64,000 nucleotides of DNA from Trogon surrucura (lineage: Eukaryota; Chordata; Aves; Trogoniformes; Trogonidae), in assembly GCA_020746105.1 (NCBI GenBank), contig CM036618.1:8502501-8566500 (forward strand), read 5' to 3'. The number at the start of each line of letters is the position of its first letter. Position 1 is the first letter of the stretch. The position numbers were made by a program, and so were the translations under genes. The notes beneath the pieces were generated by a model. The model saw nothing but the letters and a program-made list of their open reading frames with translations. It was not told the origin of the DNA and did no database searches. Positions 59,701-64,000 of this stretch are shown here, piece after piece.

Positions 59701-62700
59701 AAGTTTGCAGAAAATATCTAGAATGGAAGAATTTAGACACCGTCTTTAATTTGTGCTTCTTTATGGTAGCGTAATTTGGGAATCTATCTTCTCTTTCAGC
59801 ACGTTCCAGATTTTTTTTTGGAAGCAGTGTGCTCTTGGTGCCATTCATATCTTAGATATCAGTAATACCTGTCAGGGAAGTCTTTGCAATTAATTCATAA
59901 GCAATACCAACTTCAAGATGACTGAAGTGAACTTAGTCTCTTCCTAATAAAGAGATATGCTCTGGCTCAGCCTTTTAGTTACTTAAACTTTTTTCTTCTT
60001 TTTTTTTTTTCTTTTGTGCAGACCAGAAGCTATTTATGCAGCTGTAAACAAAAAACCTAACCCGCAGCCTCATGCAGCAGGAGAGGGTAAGACAGCTTGA
60101 AATATACTACTTAACGATACGGTCTGTTTCTGCTCAACGGCCTGTGAGTAAGTTTAAATATATGACGAGTTTCTGAGCTGGCCTTTTAAAGCTTGTCCGG
60201 AAAACAGCCCTAATGCTGAACTAATGTTATGAGAATTCTTAACCAATAAGTTAAGTAAAGCTTATAACTAATTCAGGTTAAACATAGGCCTGGGTTTTGG
60301 TTTAGTTTTTATGACTTTTGCTTGAACATTGATTTATTTCTGAAAACATCAATATGCCTCCCACCCAGAAGCTGAGTTCTCTTCCTGCTGTTCTCTACTG
60401 TATTATGTGAGACTGTAGAGACATGAGAAGGGCTGTTTCATCTCCTGAGTGTGGATCACTCCCTTTCAATCAGTAGGGAGTAAAGAAAGCAAATATTACT
60501 GGAGAAACATTTGTGGGAAGCACTTTCTACCTTTTAATCTAGTGTATCTCAGCACTTCCCCAATTATATTAGAATTCCATTTGTTTGTTTTCATTTTCTC
60601 TGTGTTAAATAAGAATGGTTGTAGTCAGGTAGTTTAGGTGTGGAAGGTAGCTGCTTTCTGTGGAACACAGAGGTAAGGTGGGATGCTTCATGCAAGAGAT
60701 GAGTTTTCAAGCTGTGGTCTTCAGGCCTCTGCTGGCCTGCGGGGTGATCGTAGGGTAGTAACTCTCTCATTCATTTGTCTGTACTAAGTTTTGTACCTGC
60801 AATTCAGAGTTGCAAGCATGATTTGATTACAATCAAGCAAGTAGGTAGGCTGATCGTGTGAAGACACGATCTCTGTTCCAATCATCCTGATGAGCACCGA
60901 TAGCGAAGATGCCTTTACTTGCACCTCAGCCTGCTTTTATCCTCCCGCCTGAAACTGTTGTCTCCTTCTTTCTACGTGCTGTCTGCGCAGAGTACGTTGC
61001 GCTCTACTCGTATTCGAGCTCTGAGCCTGGTGACTTGACTTTCACGGAAGGCGAGGAAATCCTCGTGACCCAGAAGGAAGGGGAGTGGTGGACGGGAAGC
61101 ATCGATGGCAGAACCGGAATCTTCCCTTCCAATTACGTTAGACCAAAAGACCAAGAAGTGAGTTCGCATTCTGAGAGTTCACACGCGGTGCTTTCTCTCA
61201 GCTTCATTGTATTACTGGCAGTGGTACCTGGCTCTTAGTGATTTTCAGCAGAAATTAATGTGCTTGACAGAAAAACATAATTAGCTTGAGCGCTAAATGA
61301 GAGCTGTAGCCAGAGTGTCACACTGTCTGTCTCCAAACAGGATGTTATTTTGTTAAACACAGACTCAAAATTAAAATTTCCACGTGCTTTTTTTTCCCAC
61401 ATGCGTAAAGTTGGTGTAAACTCGACTGTTTTTATTGCACATTAAAAGACGATTGTTGTGTCTTTGTAGGCTTCTAGTAATGCTGGCAAAACTGGAACAA
61501 TAAATAAGAAACCCGGTAAGCGTGTGATAACTTTTTAACATTTAGGACTGTTTCTAAGTGGCCTTATGATTATTTAGGTTAATTGCAGTGTTTTAATGGT
61601 GGGTAATGGGCTTAGCTGCAAGAGATACGTACCAGGGTATTTTCTGTCCACATTGCTCTTACTGTAATGAAAAATAAAGCCAAATGCAATTGATGTATTA
61701 TCTTTTCAGAAATTGCTCAGGTTACTACTGCCTATGCTGCATCAGGAACTGAACAGCTTAGTCTTGCTCCGGGACAACTGATACTGATTCTGAAGAAAAA
61801 TGCTAGTGGATGGTGGCAAGGAGAGTTGCAGGTAGATATTGAAGGAGGAATAATTGTGACTTCATGAATGGCAAGGAAGTACAGTGTTCTAAAACAAGCT
61901 AGAAAGTCATTTTCATCTTGTGTAAACTATACTGGGGGGAAGAGAGGCTTTAATTAAATCTTGGGTTATTGGGGTTTTTCAGTTTTGGTTTGTTGGCTGT
62001 TTTTTGGGGGATTTTTTTGGTCACAGAAAATAGTAAAATAGTTGTTATTTTGACTTTTGGAGCCCCATGGATCTTGTCTATAGTAGCCTTGGTCTTTGCA
62101 ACTAGTACAAAAAGTTTAATTGTGATCTTAGCTCTATTTGTCGCTCTTTTCTTCAGCTAAATTTTAGCTGAATCTGCAGCGTTAGCCTGAATTTAAATGT
62201 GATACTTCCAATCCTGAATGGTATTCCCAATATTGGGATTGAACAGCACAACAGGAAGTTTTGTCCTCTTAATATTGCTCAGTTGGCCTTTCCCAAGGTG
62301 TTCTACAGCCATACACGGTCTGTTTTGAGCAAATACTCTTGATAAATCCAGTCTGTCCTCTCCAGCAGTTAGGACAGGGCTGATCCAGCAATTCAACATC
62401 TGTTTTTAAAACTGACCTGCTTTACAGATGCAGGAGGATTTAAGTGAGCAAGCTGAGAAATGGCTGCACTGATTTTCTGTGAATTAACAGCCGTGGAAAA
62501 TACAGTTGTTGTGTGTCCAACAAATAAATGCAGAAAACAATAGTTTGTATTTTAGGAAAAGTAAGCAATGTGCTGGTTCAGGAAGAAGCTTCAAAGAATA
62601 AAGAAAAAAGGTGGGGGAATTGAAGCTAAGATACATCAATTCTTGCTAGTTTAAATTTCTTCTTTTGTTGTAATACAGCTCACTCTGCCATTGCTACTTT

Positions 62701-63356
62701 TTGAGATGACTTTTACATCCTGACTTTCTGTGCGCTCTGAAGTGTATTTGTTTCTTCAGCGTGTGCAGAGTTCATCTCCACCTGTGGGACTAAAAAGGCA
62801 AAGACCAAAAACTGAGGAAATTTTTTTCAAACTCTCACGTGCTGTTCTGAGTAGGAAGTGGTATCAAATACTTAAGTCAGGATTTTCAGAAGTAGCTTAT
62901 GGTAGTTGTTACCTCTGTTCTGGGTATCTTTAGAGACTCCTGATACGGTGCATGGGTAGAATGTTCATAGAGCAGATTTTCAGCCCTACAATTAAACTGT
63001 GCACTGAAATAATTAACTGCAATTCCAAATTTTGCATTAATACATTTACCAAAACATACTGAGGTGCAACTTTATTTGAACACGTTTTATGCTTTAGCCA
63101 GTTTTTTTTTCTTTTTGAGTTCTATTTAGTCAGCGTTTGAAAGCCTAACTTTTTTAGCTTCTGTTGGCAAAACTGTGTGATATATTTGTTGCCTTTTTTT
63201 TCCAACCTGTAGGCTATTTGTTTACTTAACTGTTTCATAACCATTGTAAATGTTTACAGGCAAGAGGGAAAAAGAGACAGAAAGGATGGTTCCCTGCCAG
63301 CCATGTGAAATTACTGGGTCCGAGCAGTGAAAGAACCACGTCTGCTGCTCCCTCAG
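14741..63356 (+). CDS. ITSN2: Intersectin-2, spliced coding region in 26 exons, 3' part outside the window
   Basis: ITSN2 is a cytosolic endocytic scaffold acting at clathrin-coated pits. EH domains bind NPF-motif proteins, the coiled coil self-associates and binds Eps15-type partners, and SH3 domains recruit dynamin, synaptojanin and actin regulators. Exons 2-27 join with consistent phases to about 1194 residues: EH1 about 15-105 (Ca loop [13 protein letters not shown] at 67-79), linker with Met/Pro/Ser-rich exon 6, EH2 about 245-330 ([13 protein letters not shown] at 289-301), charged coiled coil about 365-790, SH3A 826-884, SH3B about 968-1022, SH3C 1051-1106, SH3D about 1122-1185. The start [10 protein letters not shown] and specific blocks such as [19 protein letters not shown] and [20 protein letters not shown] identify ITSN2 rather than ITSN1. 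SH3E and any DH-PH-C2 exons are beyond 64000. As given, exon 22 has one extra A (A8 at 59026-59033) that causes a stop at 59036-59038; residue numbers after that assume A7. Confidence 0.95.
15768..15786. repeat. T19 homopolymer
   Basis: Run of 19 T in intron 2, about 200 bases before a CR1 copy. A prime site for length errors. Confidence 0.9.
15988..16390 (-). mobile_element. Well-preserved CR1 LINE 3' fragment
   Basis: Starts on the left with the reverse-complement tail CAGAATCACAGAATG and ends at TTCCTCAGAA. The minus strand keeps a long frame reading [20 protein letters not shown] and [20 protein letters not shown]. It is very similar to the plus-strand copy at 42034-42439 and is cut at almost the same 5' point. 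The low divergence suggests a younger insertion than the other copies. Confidence 0.95.
20037..20052. repeat. T16 homopolymer
   Basis: Run of 16 T in intron 2. Confidence 0.9.
20328..20370 (+). mobile_element. CR1-like 3' tail remnant
   Basis: GGTGACCTTGGAAGCCCCTT followed by CCAACCCAATGGTCCTA resembles the last bases of several CR1 subfamilies. The piece is only about 40 bases, so the call is tentative. Confidence 0.45.
22428..22560 (+). mobile_element. Ancient CR1/L3-type LINE remnant
   Basis: GAGCAGCTTCCATATGAGGA, followed about 30 bases on by TTTCAGTTTGGAAAAGAAG, matches the old amniote CR1/L3 pattern (CTTCCGTATGAGGA, then TTCAGCTTGGAAAAGAGA). It is far more diverged than the bird-type CR1 copies nearby. 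A faint continuation may reach about 22890, where a block resembles the old 3' region. Confidence 0.6.
23885..24395 (+). mobile_element. CR1 LINE, 3' part
   Basis: Runs from CTGTACTCAGACTGGTGAGG through AACAGGCTGCCCAGGGCAGT and the terminal CATTTCCAGCCTAAATCAG. Together with the 3' half of 29055-30305 it belongs to a subfamily with the CGTGTAGATG(T/C)GGTGCTCAG block, distinct from the copies at 15988 and 42034. The 5' end is truncated and the frame is broken. Confidence 0.9.
29055..30305 (+). mobile_element. CR1 LINE with reverse-transcriptase remnant, internally deleted
   Basis: The largest repeat here. The + strand reads [19 protein letters not shown], then (after a frame change) [18 protein letters not shown], then [20 protein letters not shown] and [13 protein letters not shown], the CR1 reverse transcriptase in order. 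The catalytic FADD region is mutated (the frame reads SLGVSQSW at about 29610-29635). A segment is missing at about 29665, where the sequence jumps from the GGTGGGAAGG block to GCTGGAAAGCTGCC. An in-frame stop at 29317-29319 also interrupts it. It is a dead 5'-truncated copy with an intact 3' end. Confidence 0.92.
33132..33224 (+). CDS. ITSN2: ITSN2 exon 3 (start of EH1)
   Basis: The acceptor is TTTTTTCAG and the donor is ACAG then GTTGGT. 93 bases encode [20 protein letters not shown] and [12 protein letters not shown], the first helix of EH1. Enters and leaves in phase 1. Confidence 0.95.
33225..34905 (+). other. ITSN2: ITSN2 intron 3
   Basis: 1.7-kb intron of unremarkable sequence. No repeat or RNA feature recognised. 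Confidence 0.85.
34906..34969 (+). CDS. ITSN2: ITSN2 exon 4 (EH1)
   Basis: The acceptor is TTATTACAG and the donor is ATATG then GTAAGG. 64 bases encode [20 protein letters not shown], the second part of EH1 with its conserved LP-x-LAEIW core. Enters in phase 1 and leaves in phase 2, splitting the conserved Trp codon of the NPF pocket. Confidence 0.95.
34970..36644 (+). other. ITSN2: ITSN2 intron 4
   Basis: 1.7-kb intron with no recognised mobile element. Its acceptor tract contains a (TTG)5 microsatellite (36622-36636). Confidence 0.85.
36622..36636 (+). repeat. (TTG)5 microsatellite in the exon 5 polypyrimidine tract
   Basis: Five TTG units followed by TTTTTAAG sit directly before exon 5, so the repeat makes up most of the acceptor's pyrimidine tract. 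Confidence 0.85.
36645..36808 (+). CDS. ITSN2: ITSN2 exon 5 (EF-hand loop of EH1)
   Basis: 164 bases encode the rest of EH1: W63, the loop [13 protein letters not shown] (67-79), [17 protein letters not shown], then the start of the linker ending MSARF. The acceptor is TTTTTAAG and the donor is TTTG then GTACTT. Enters in phase 2 and leaves in phase 1. Confidence 0.95.
37460..38233 (+). mobile_element. CR1 LINE, 3' part
   Basis: The + strand begins in the CR1 ORF2 segment [20 protein letters not shown] and continues through [20 protein letters not shown], then the 3' region ending TCTAAGGTCCCTTCCAAC and a worn tail. It is 5'-truncated with several frame breaks. It shares its subfamily with the copy at 40018-40436. 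Confidence 0.92.
38653..38674. repeat. (AT)n microsatellite
   Basis: About eleven AT units in intron 5, some 200 bases before exon 6. Confidence 0.85.
38879..39076 (+). CDS. ITSN2: ITSN2 exon 6 (EH1-EH2 linker)
   Basis: 198 bases encode a low-complexity Ser/Thr/Pro/Met linker starting [20 protein letters not shown] and containing [20 protein letters not shown], an ITSN2-specific block. The acceptor is TGTTCTAG and the donor is TCGA then GTGAGT. Phase 1 on both sides, so skipping this exon would be in frame. Confidence 0.95.
39363..39459 (+). CDS. ITSN2: ITSN2 exon 7 (linker)
   Basis: 97 bases encode [18 protein letters not shown] followed by [13 protein letters not shown], a Gly-rich linker with the conserved [11 protein letters not shown] block. 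The 286-base intron before it holds nothing notable. Enters in phase 1 and leaves in phase 2. Confidence 0.95.
40018..40436 (+). mobile_element. CR1 LINE 3' fragment
   Basis: Runs from a worn CACCTCT block through GGAGCTGGGATTGCTCAGCC and GATCTCTAAGGTCCCTTCCA to the terminal CTATGATTCTGTGAT. Closely related to the copy at 37460-38233, 2 kb upstream in the same orientation. The left border is approximate. Confidence 0.92.
40505..40527. repeat. T23 homopolymer
   Basis: Run of 23 T in intron 7, 70 bases after the CR1 tail. Length is likely unreliable. Confidence 0.9.
41386..41528 (+). CDS. ITSN2: ITSN2 exon 8 (linker and start of EH2)
   Basis: 143 bases encode a Ser-rich stretch, then [20 protein letters not shown] and [17 protein letters not shown], the beginning of EH2. 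The acceptor is TATTACAG and the donor is TCAG then GTGAGT. Enters in phase 2 and leaves in phase 1. Confidence 0.95.
41529..43301 (+). other. ITSN2: ITSN2 intron 8
   Basis: 1.8-kb intron carrying a well-preserved CR1 copy (42034-42439). A 13-base unit TCTGCATCTCCCT is repeated at 42002-42014 and 42021-42033 immediately before it. Confidence 0.85.
42034..42439 (+). mobile_element. Well-preserved CR1 LINE 3' fragment
   Basis: Encodes [20 protein letters not shown] through [20 protein letters not shown] on the + strand and ends with CTTCCAACCCTTAACACTCT and a tail of GACTGTGACTCTGTG. It is highly similar to the inverted copy at 15988-16390. Confidence 0.95.
43302..43365 (+). CDS. ITSN2: ITSN2 exon 9 (EH2)
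   Basis: 64 bases encode [20 protein letters not shown], the second helix of EH2. The length and phases (1 in, 2 out, splitting a Trp codon) mirror exon 4 of EH1, a trace of the ancient EH duplication. The acceptor is TTTCACATAG and the donor is ATTTG then GTAAG. Confidence 0.95.
43366..45237 (+). other. ITSN2: ITSN2 intron 9
   Basis: 1.9-kb intron. I recognise no repeat or RNA feature in it. Confidence 0.8.
45238..45375 (+). CDS. ITSN2: ITSN2 exon 10 (EF-hand loop of EH2)
   Basis: 138 bases encode the EH2 loop [13 protein letters not shown] (289-301), [20 protein letters not shown] and the end of the domain. The loop keeps acidic residues at Ca-coordinating positions. The acceptor is CATTCAG and the donor is TTTCAG then GTATGT. 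Phase 2 on both sides. Confidence 0.95.
45376..45540 (+). other. ITSN2: ITSN2 intron 10, short, with TA microsatellite
   Basis: This is the shortest intron seen (165 bases). It carries a (TA)n run interrupted by CATG at about 45424-45452 and an 11-base T run just before the acceptor. Confidence 0.9.
45541..45626 (+). CDS. ITSN2: ITSN2 exon 11 (after EH2)
   Basis: 86 bases encode [20 protein letters not shown] and EEPQKKQP, the hinge between EH2 and the coiled coil. The acceptor is CCTCCAG and the donor is CCAG then GTAAAA. Enters in phase 2 and leaves in phase 1. Confidence 0.95.
45627..46560 (+). other. ITSN2: ITSN2 intron 11
   Basis: 934-base intron with nothing recognised beyond a T run at about 46370-46381. 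Confidence 0.85.
46561..46823 (+). CDS. ITSN2: ITSN2 exon 12 (coiled coil)
   Basis: 263 bases encode [20 protein letters not shown] followed by a run of Arg/Glu/Gln-rich coiled coil ending KEIERRE. The acceptor is CTTACTTCAG. The donor is GAG then GTTGTT, which departs from consensus at +3, +4 and +5. Homology and phase (0 out, joining GAG to GCA GCA AAG) still fix the border there. Confidence 0.88.
46824..47508 (+). other. ITSN2: ITSN2 intron 12
   Basis: 685-base intron. The reading frame from exon 12 stays open to a stop at 47013-47015, so retention would add about 63 residues before terminating. No repeat recognised. Confidence 0.85.
47509..47658 (+). CDS. ITSN2: ITSN2 exon 13 (coiled coil)
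   Basis: 150 bases encode [20 protein letters not shown], then [20 protein letters not shown] and [10 protein letters not shown]. The acceptor is TTTTGCAG and the donor is CTG then GTAATA. Phase 0 on both sides. Confidence 0.95.
47888..48028 (+). CDS. ITSN2: ITSN2 exon 14 (coiled coil)
   Basis: 141 bases encode [20 protein letters not shown], then [20 protein letters not shown] and QLQQQLQ. The acceptor is TTCTTACTAG and the donor is CTTCAG then GTATGT. Phase 0 on both sides, so skipping would be in frame. The 229-base intron before it is plain. Confidence 0.95.
48029..48862 (+). other. ITSN2: ITSN2 intron 14
   Basis: 834-base AT-rich intron. Nothing recognised. Confidence 0.85.
48863..48950 (+). 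CDS. ITSN2: ITSN2 exon 15 (coiled coil)
   Basis: 88 bases encode [20 protein letters not shown] and KNAQLENTQ, with the conserved LVPEKQLL block. The acceptor is ATCTACAG and the donor is CAGA then GTAAGT. Enters in phase 0 and leaves in phase 1. Confidence 0.95.
48951..49520 (+). other. ITSN2: ITSN2 intron 15
   Basis: 570-base intron with an A13 run at 49010-49022. No other feature recognised. Confidence 0.85.
49521..49660 (+). CDS. ITSN2: ITSN2 exon 16 (coiled coil)
   Basis: 140 bases encode [20 protein letters not shown], then [20 protein letters not shown] and AFNSQLK. The acceptor at 49519-49520 (ATGCAG) keeps the family length. A second AG six bases on would remove two residues in frame. 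Enters in phase 1 and leaves in phase 0. Confidence 0.95.
49661..52313 (+). other. ITSN2: ITSN2 intron 16
   Basis: 2.65-kb intron. I recognise no mobile element or RNA feature in it, so it is the longest repeat-free stretch of the 3' half. Confidence 0.8.
52314..52450 (+). CDS. ITSN2: ITSN2 exon 17 (coiled coil)
   Basis: 137 bases encode [20 protein letters not shown], then [20 protein letters not shown] and EDEAA. The acceptor is CTCCTTAG and the donor is GCAAG then GTACCG. Enters in phase 0 and leaves in phase 2. Confidence 0.95.
52451..54445 (+). other. ITSN2: ITSN2 intron 17
   Basis: 2.0-kb intron. Nothing recognised apart from short open frames on both strands that show no family signature. 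Confidence 0.8.
54446..54885 (+). CDS. ITSN2: ITSN2 exon 18 (end of coiled coil and linker)
   Basis: 440 bases, the longest exon here. It encodes a Lys/Glu/Arg/Gln-rich coil ([20 protein letters not shown] onward) and then a less charged linker with [20 protein letters not shown] and [14 protein letters not shown]. The coil-to-SH3A stretch looks longer than I recall for human ITSN2. A GTAAAA donor at 54853 would shorten the exon by 33 bases in frame. The acceptor is TCTTTCAG and the main donor is GAAG then GTAATC. Enters in phase 2 and leaves in phase 1. Confidence 0.93.
54886..55999 (+). other. ITSN2: ITSN2 intron 18
   Basis: 1.1-kb intron. Nothing recognised. Confidence 0.85.
56000..56121 (+). 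CDS. ITSN2: ITSN2 exon 19 (start of SH3A)
   Basis: 122 bases encode [20 protein letters not shown], then [20 protein letters not shown]. The SH3 signature ALYPF and the acidic RT-loop residues of the first SH3 domain are present. The acceptor is CCTTTCAG and the donor is ATTCAG then GTGAGG. Enters in phase 1 and leaves in phase 0. Confidence 0.95.
56946..56975. repeat. (ATT/AAT)n microsatellite
   Basis: Interrupted trinucleotide run (ATTATTAATAATAATAATAT and more) in intron 19. Confidence 0.85.
57808..57827. repeat. Perfect hairpin, 8-bp arms and 4-base loop, in a CpG cluster
   Basis: GCGTCAGC (57808-57815) and GCTGACGC (57820-57827) are exact reverse complements around a GGGT loop. The hairpin lies 66 bases before exon 20, within a stretch of about 60 bases holding some nine CpGs. 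Each arm carries a TGACG half-site. Confidence 0.8.
57894..58069 (+). CDS. ITSN2: ITSN2 exon 20 (end of SH3A and linker)
   Basis: 176 bases encode [20 protein letters not shown] and [10 protein letters not shown], completing SH3A with its binding Trp and the NYV end, then [18 protein letters not shown] of the linker. The acceptor is GTCCCTAG and the donor is CGGA then GTGAGT. Enters in phase 0 and leaves in phase 2. Confidence 0.95.
58356..58500 (+). CDS. ITSN2: ITSN2 exon 21 (SH3A-SH3B linker)
   Basis: 145 bases encode [20 protein letters not shown] and [18 protein letters not shown], a Ser/Thr/Pro linker with several SP sites and the family-conserved [13 protein letters not shown] block. 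The acceptor is TTTGCAG and the donor is GGACAG then GTACAG. Enters in phase 2 and leaves in phase 0. The 286-base intron before it is plain. Confidence 0.95.
58501..58975 (+). other. ITSN2: ITSN2 intron 21
   Basis: 475-base intron with an A15-16 run at about 58826-58841. Nothing else recognised. Confidence 0.85.
58976..59182 (+). CDS. ITSN2: ITSN2 exon 22 (SH3B), one base too long
   Basis: The acceptor is TCTTAACAG and the donor is GAGGA then GTAAGC. It encodes all of SH3[20 protein letters not shown] before and [20 protein letters not shown], then [18 protein letters not shown] after an A8 run (59026-59033). The exon is 207 bases, but the flanking phases (0 before, 2 after) need 206. Read literally, the frame meets TAA at 59036-59038, two codons after the run. 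With seven A the whole domain reads in frame, and the conserved sequence on both sides supports that. A homopolymer error is likeliest, but a real frameshift allele is possible. Confidence 0.9.
59183..60021 (+). other. ITSN2: ITSN2 intron 22
   Basis: 839-base intron. GGTGCCAATTTCT occurs twice in tandem at 59479-59491 and 59495-59507. No mobile element recognised. Confidence 0.85.
60022..60086 (+). CDS. ITSN2: ITSN2 exon 23 (SH3B-SH3C linker)
   Basis: 65 bases encode [20 protein letters not shown] and E, matching the family block [11 protein letters not shown]. The acceptor is TTGTGCAG and the donor is GAGG then GTAAGA. Enters in phase 2 and leaves in phase 1. Confidence 0.94.
60087..60990 (+). 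other. ITSN2: ITSN2 intron 23
   Basis: 904-base intron. The last 80 bases are open in the frame of exon 24, which creates a long open frame but no evidence of an alternative start. Nothing else recognised. Confidence 0.85.
60991..61157 (+). CDS. ITSN2: ITSN2 exon 24 (SH3C)
   Basis: 167 bases encode a complete SH3 domain in one exon: [20 protein letters not shown], then [20 protein letters not shown] and [16 protein letters not shown]. The ALYSY signature, the WW pair and the PSNYV end are intact. It is noticeably richer in CpG than its neighbours. The acceptor is CTGCGCAG and the donor is CAAGAA then GTGAGT. Enters in phase 1 and leaves in phase 0. Confidence 0.96.
61470..61515 (+). CDS. ITSN2: ITSN2 exon 25 (SH3C-SH3D linker)
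   Basis: 46 bases encode [15 protein letters not shown], a short spacer between the third and fourth SH3 domains. The acceptor is TTTGTAG and the donor is CCCG then GTAAGC. Enters in phase 0 and leaves in phase 1. Confidence 0.92.
61710..61831 (+). CDS. ITSN2: ITSN2 exon 26 (SH3D)
   Basis: 122 bases encode [20 protein letters not shown], then [20 protein letters not shown], the first two thirds of SH3D including its WW pair. The acceptor is CTTTTCAG and the donor is TTGCAG then GTAGAT. Enters in phase 1 and leaves in phase 0. The 194-base intron before it is plain. Confidence 0.95.
61832..63259 (+). other. ITSN2: ITSN2 intron 26
   Basis: 1.4-kb intron. Nothing recognised. Confidence 0.85.
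63260..63356 (+). CDS. ITSN2: ITSN2 exon 27 (end of SH3D)
   Basis: 97 bases encode [20 protein letters not shown] and [12 protein letters not shown], completing SH3D and starting the spacer towards SH3E. The acceptor is GTTTACAG and the donor is CTCAG then GTGAAA. Leaves phase 1. It is the last coding exon I can find in the window. Confidence 0.95.
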
Positions 63357-64000
63357 GTGAAAAAAAAAACGACTTAATGTTCCGTTTAGAGTGTTTTATG
63401 TAACTGCATCAATTGTTCAGATACTAGTCTGAATTACATAACCGGTGTAAATAGTGCTTTAAACGGCCGATTATGGTTGTGGTGTCACCCTGAAAGGTAA
63501 AACCTGAGTCAGAATCTGAGTCTTTTGACAGACTTGTCCGTTTGGCTTTTGCCTCTGTCCAAGAGTGGTAAAATCTCACAACCCCTTAATCAAAACAGTT
63601 CTTTGTAGGATCCCTCCCTAGTGTGCAACGGAAAGTCTCTGTCATACAAGAAGTTTATATCCAGAAAACCCTATTCTATGGCAAGAGCTTTTCAATTTTG
63701 CCGAATGCACTGAAGAGCCACGCTTTTCTCATTTGGAAACTCCCATGTTTCCAAATGCTGGCAAAAATCTCACAGAAAACTACGTTGACAAACACCTTTG
63801 GAATTACATAAACTGCTCCTTGTAAGGAGGGACGCTCAGCGGCAAATTTCCACTAGATTTTTCCCTTTGAATGGCTGGATACAAATGAGATTATTTGACA
63901 GGGAAGGAGCATTTTTTGGGTCTGCATGTTTACATGACAGTCTCCACAGCTGTGATTGGCTTATACAGCAGCTTCCTGGGTACTACTGGACAAACTTCCC
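63357..64000 (+). other. ITSN2: ITSN2 intron 27, start only
   Basis: 644 bases to the window edge with no exon, mobile element or other feature recognised. The exons for the fifth SH3 and the DH-PH-C2 part must lie further right. Confidence 0.8.

Noticed and set aside
60909-60990. Open frame with ATG running into exon 24 (SH3C)
   Set aside because: It is intron 23 read-through that happens to share the exon frame. Exon 23 joins exon 24 in the right phase and gives the family sequence.
1-64000. CRISPR arrays, bacterial operons or a second protein-coding gene
   Set aside because: The window is vertebrate intron-exon sequence. The only coding signal with conserved domains and consistent splice phases is ITSN2.

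Overview
The window is vertebrate nuclear DNA, most likely from a bird. It has long AT-rich introns with GT-AG borders, one CpG island, and many CR1 LINE copies (several ending in the avian-type ATTCTGTG-like tail). No Alu, B1 or other mammalian repeats were seen.

One gene fills the window. It is ITSN2 (intersectin-2), on the + strand and cut off at the right edge. A CpG-island promoter with a probable non-coding exon 1 lies at about 120-1080. Exon 2 carries the start codon (14741). I traced 26 coding exons (2-27) to 63356, and the splice phases agree across all of them apart from one extra base in exon 22. They encode about 1194 residues: EH1 (exons 3-5), a low-complexity linker (6-8), EH2 (8-10), a long charged coiled coil (11-18), SH3A (19-20), a Ser/Pro linker (20-21), SH3B (22), SH3C (24) and SH3D (26-27). 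The fifth SH3 and, in the long isoform, the DH-PH-C2 module would lie beyond 64000. Intersectins are endocytic scaffolds: EH domains bind NPF-motif proteins, the coiled coil self-associates and binds Eps15-type partners, and SH3 domains bind dynamin, synaptojanin, WASP-family and SOS proteins.

Layout: 1-1100 promoter, exon 1 and CpG island; 421-14707 intron 1 with a CR1 cluster; 14772-33131 intron 2 with CR1 copies of several ages, including a 1.25-kb piece of reverse transcriptase; 33132-45626 EH and linker exons; 46561-54885 coiled-coil exons; 56000-63356 SH3 exons; 63357-64000 start of intron 27.

Points most worth checking: an A8 run in exon 22 that throws SH3B out of frame in the literal sequence (homology predicts A7); an in-frame alternative donor in exon 18; a very weak donor after exon 12; two tiny upstream ORFs in the 5' UTR; a highly similar inverted CR1 pair flanking exons 3-8; a perfect GC-rich hairpin 66 bases upstream of exon 20; and an AT-rich expansion inside a CR1 copy. 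I found no new gene system, RNA gene or CRISPR array.
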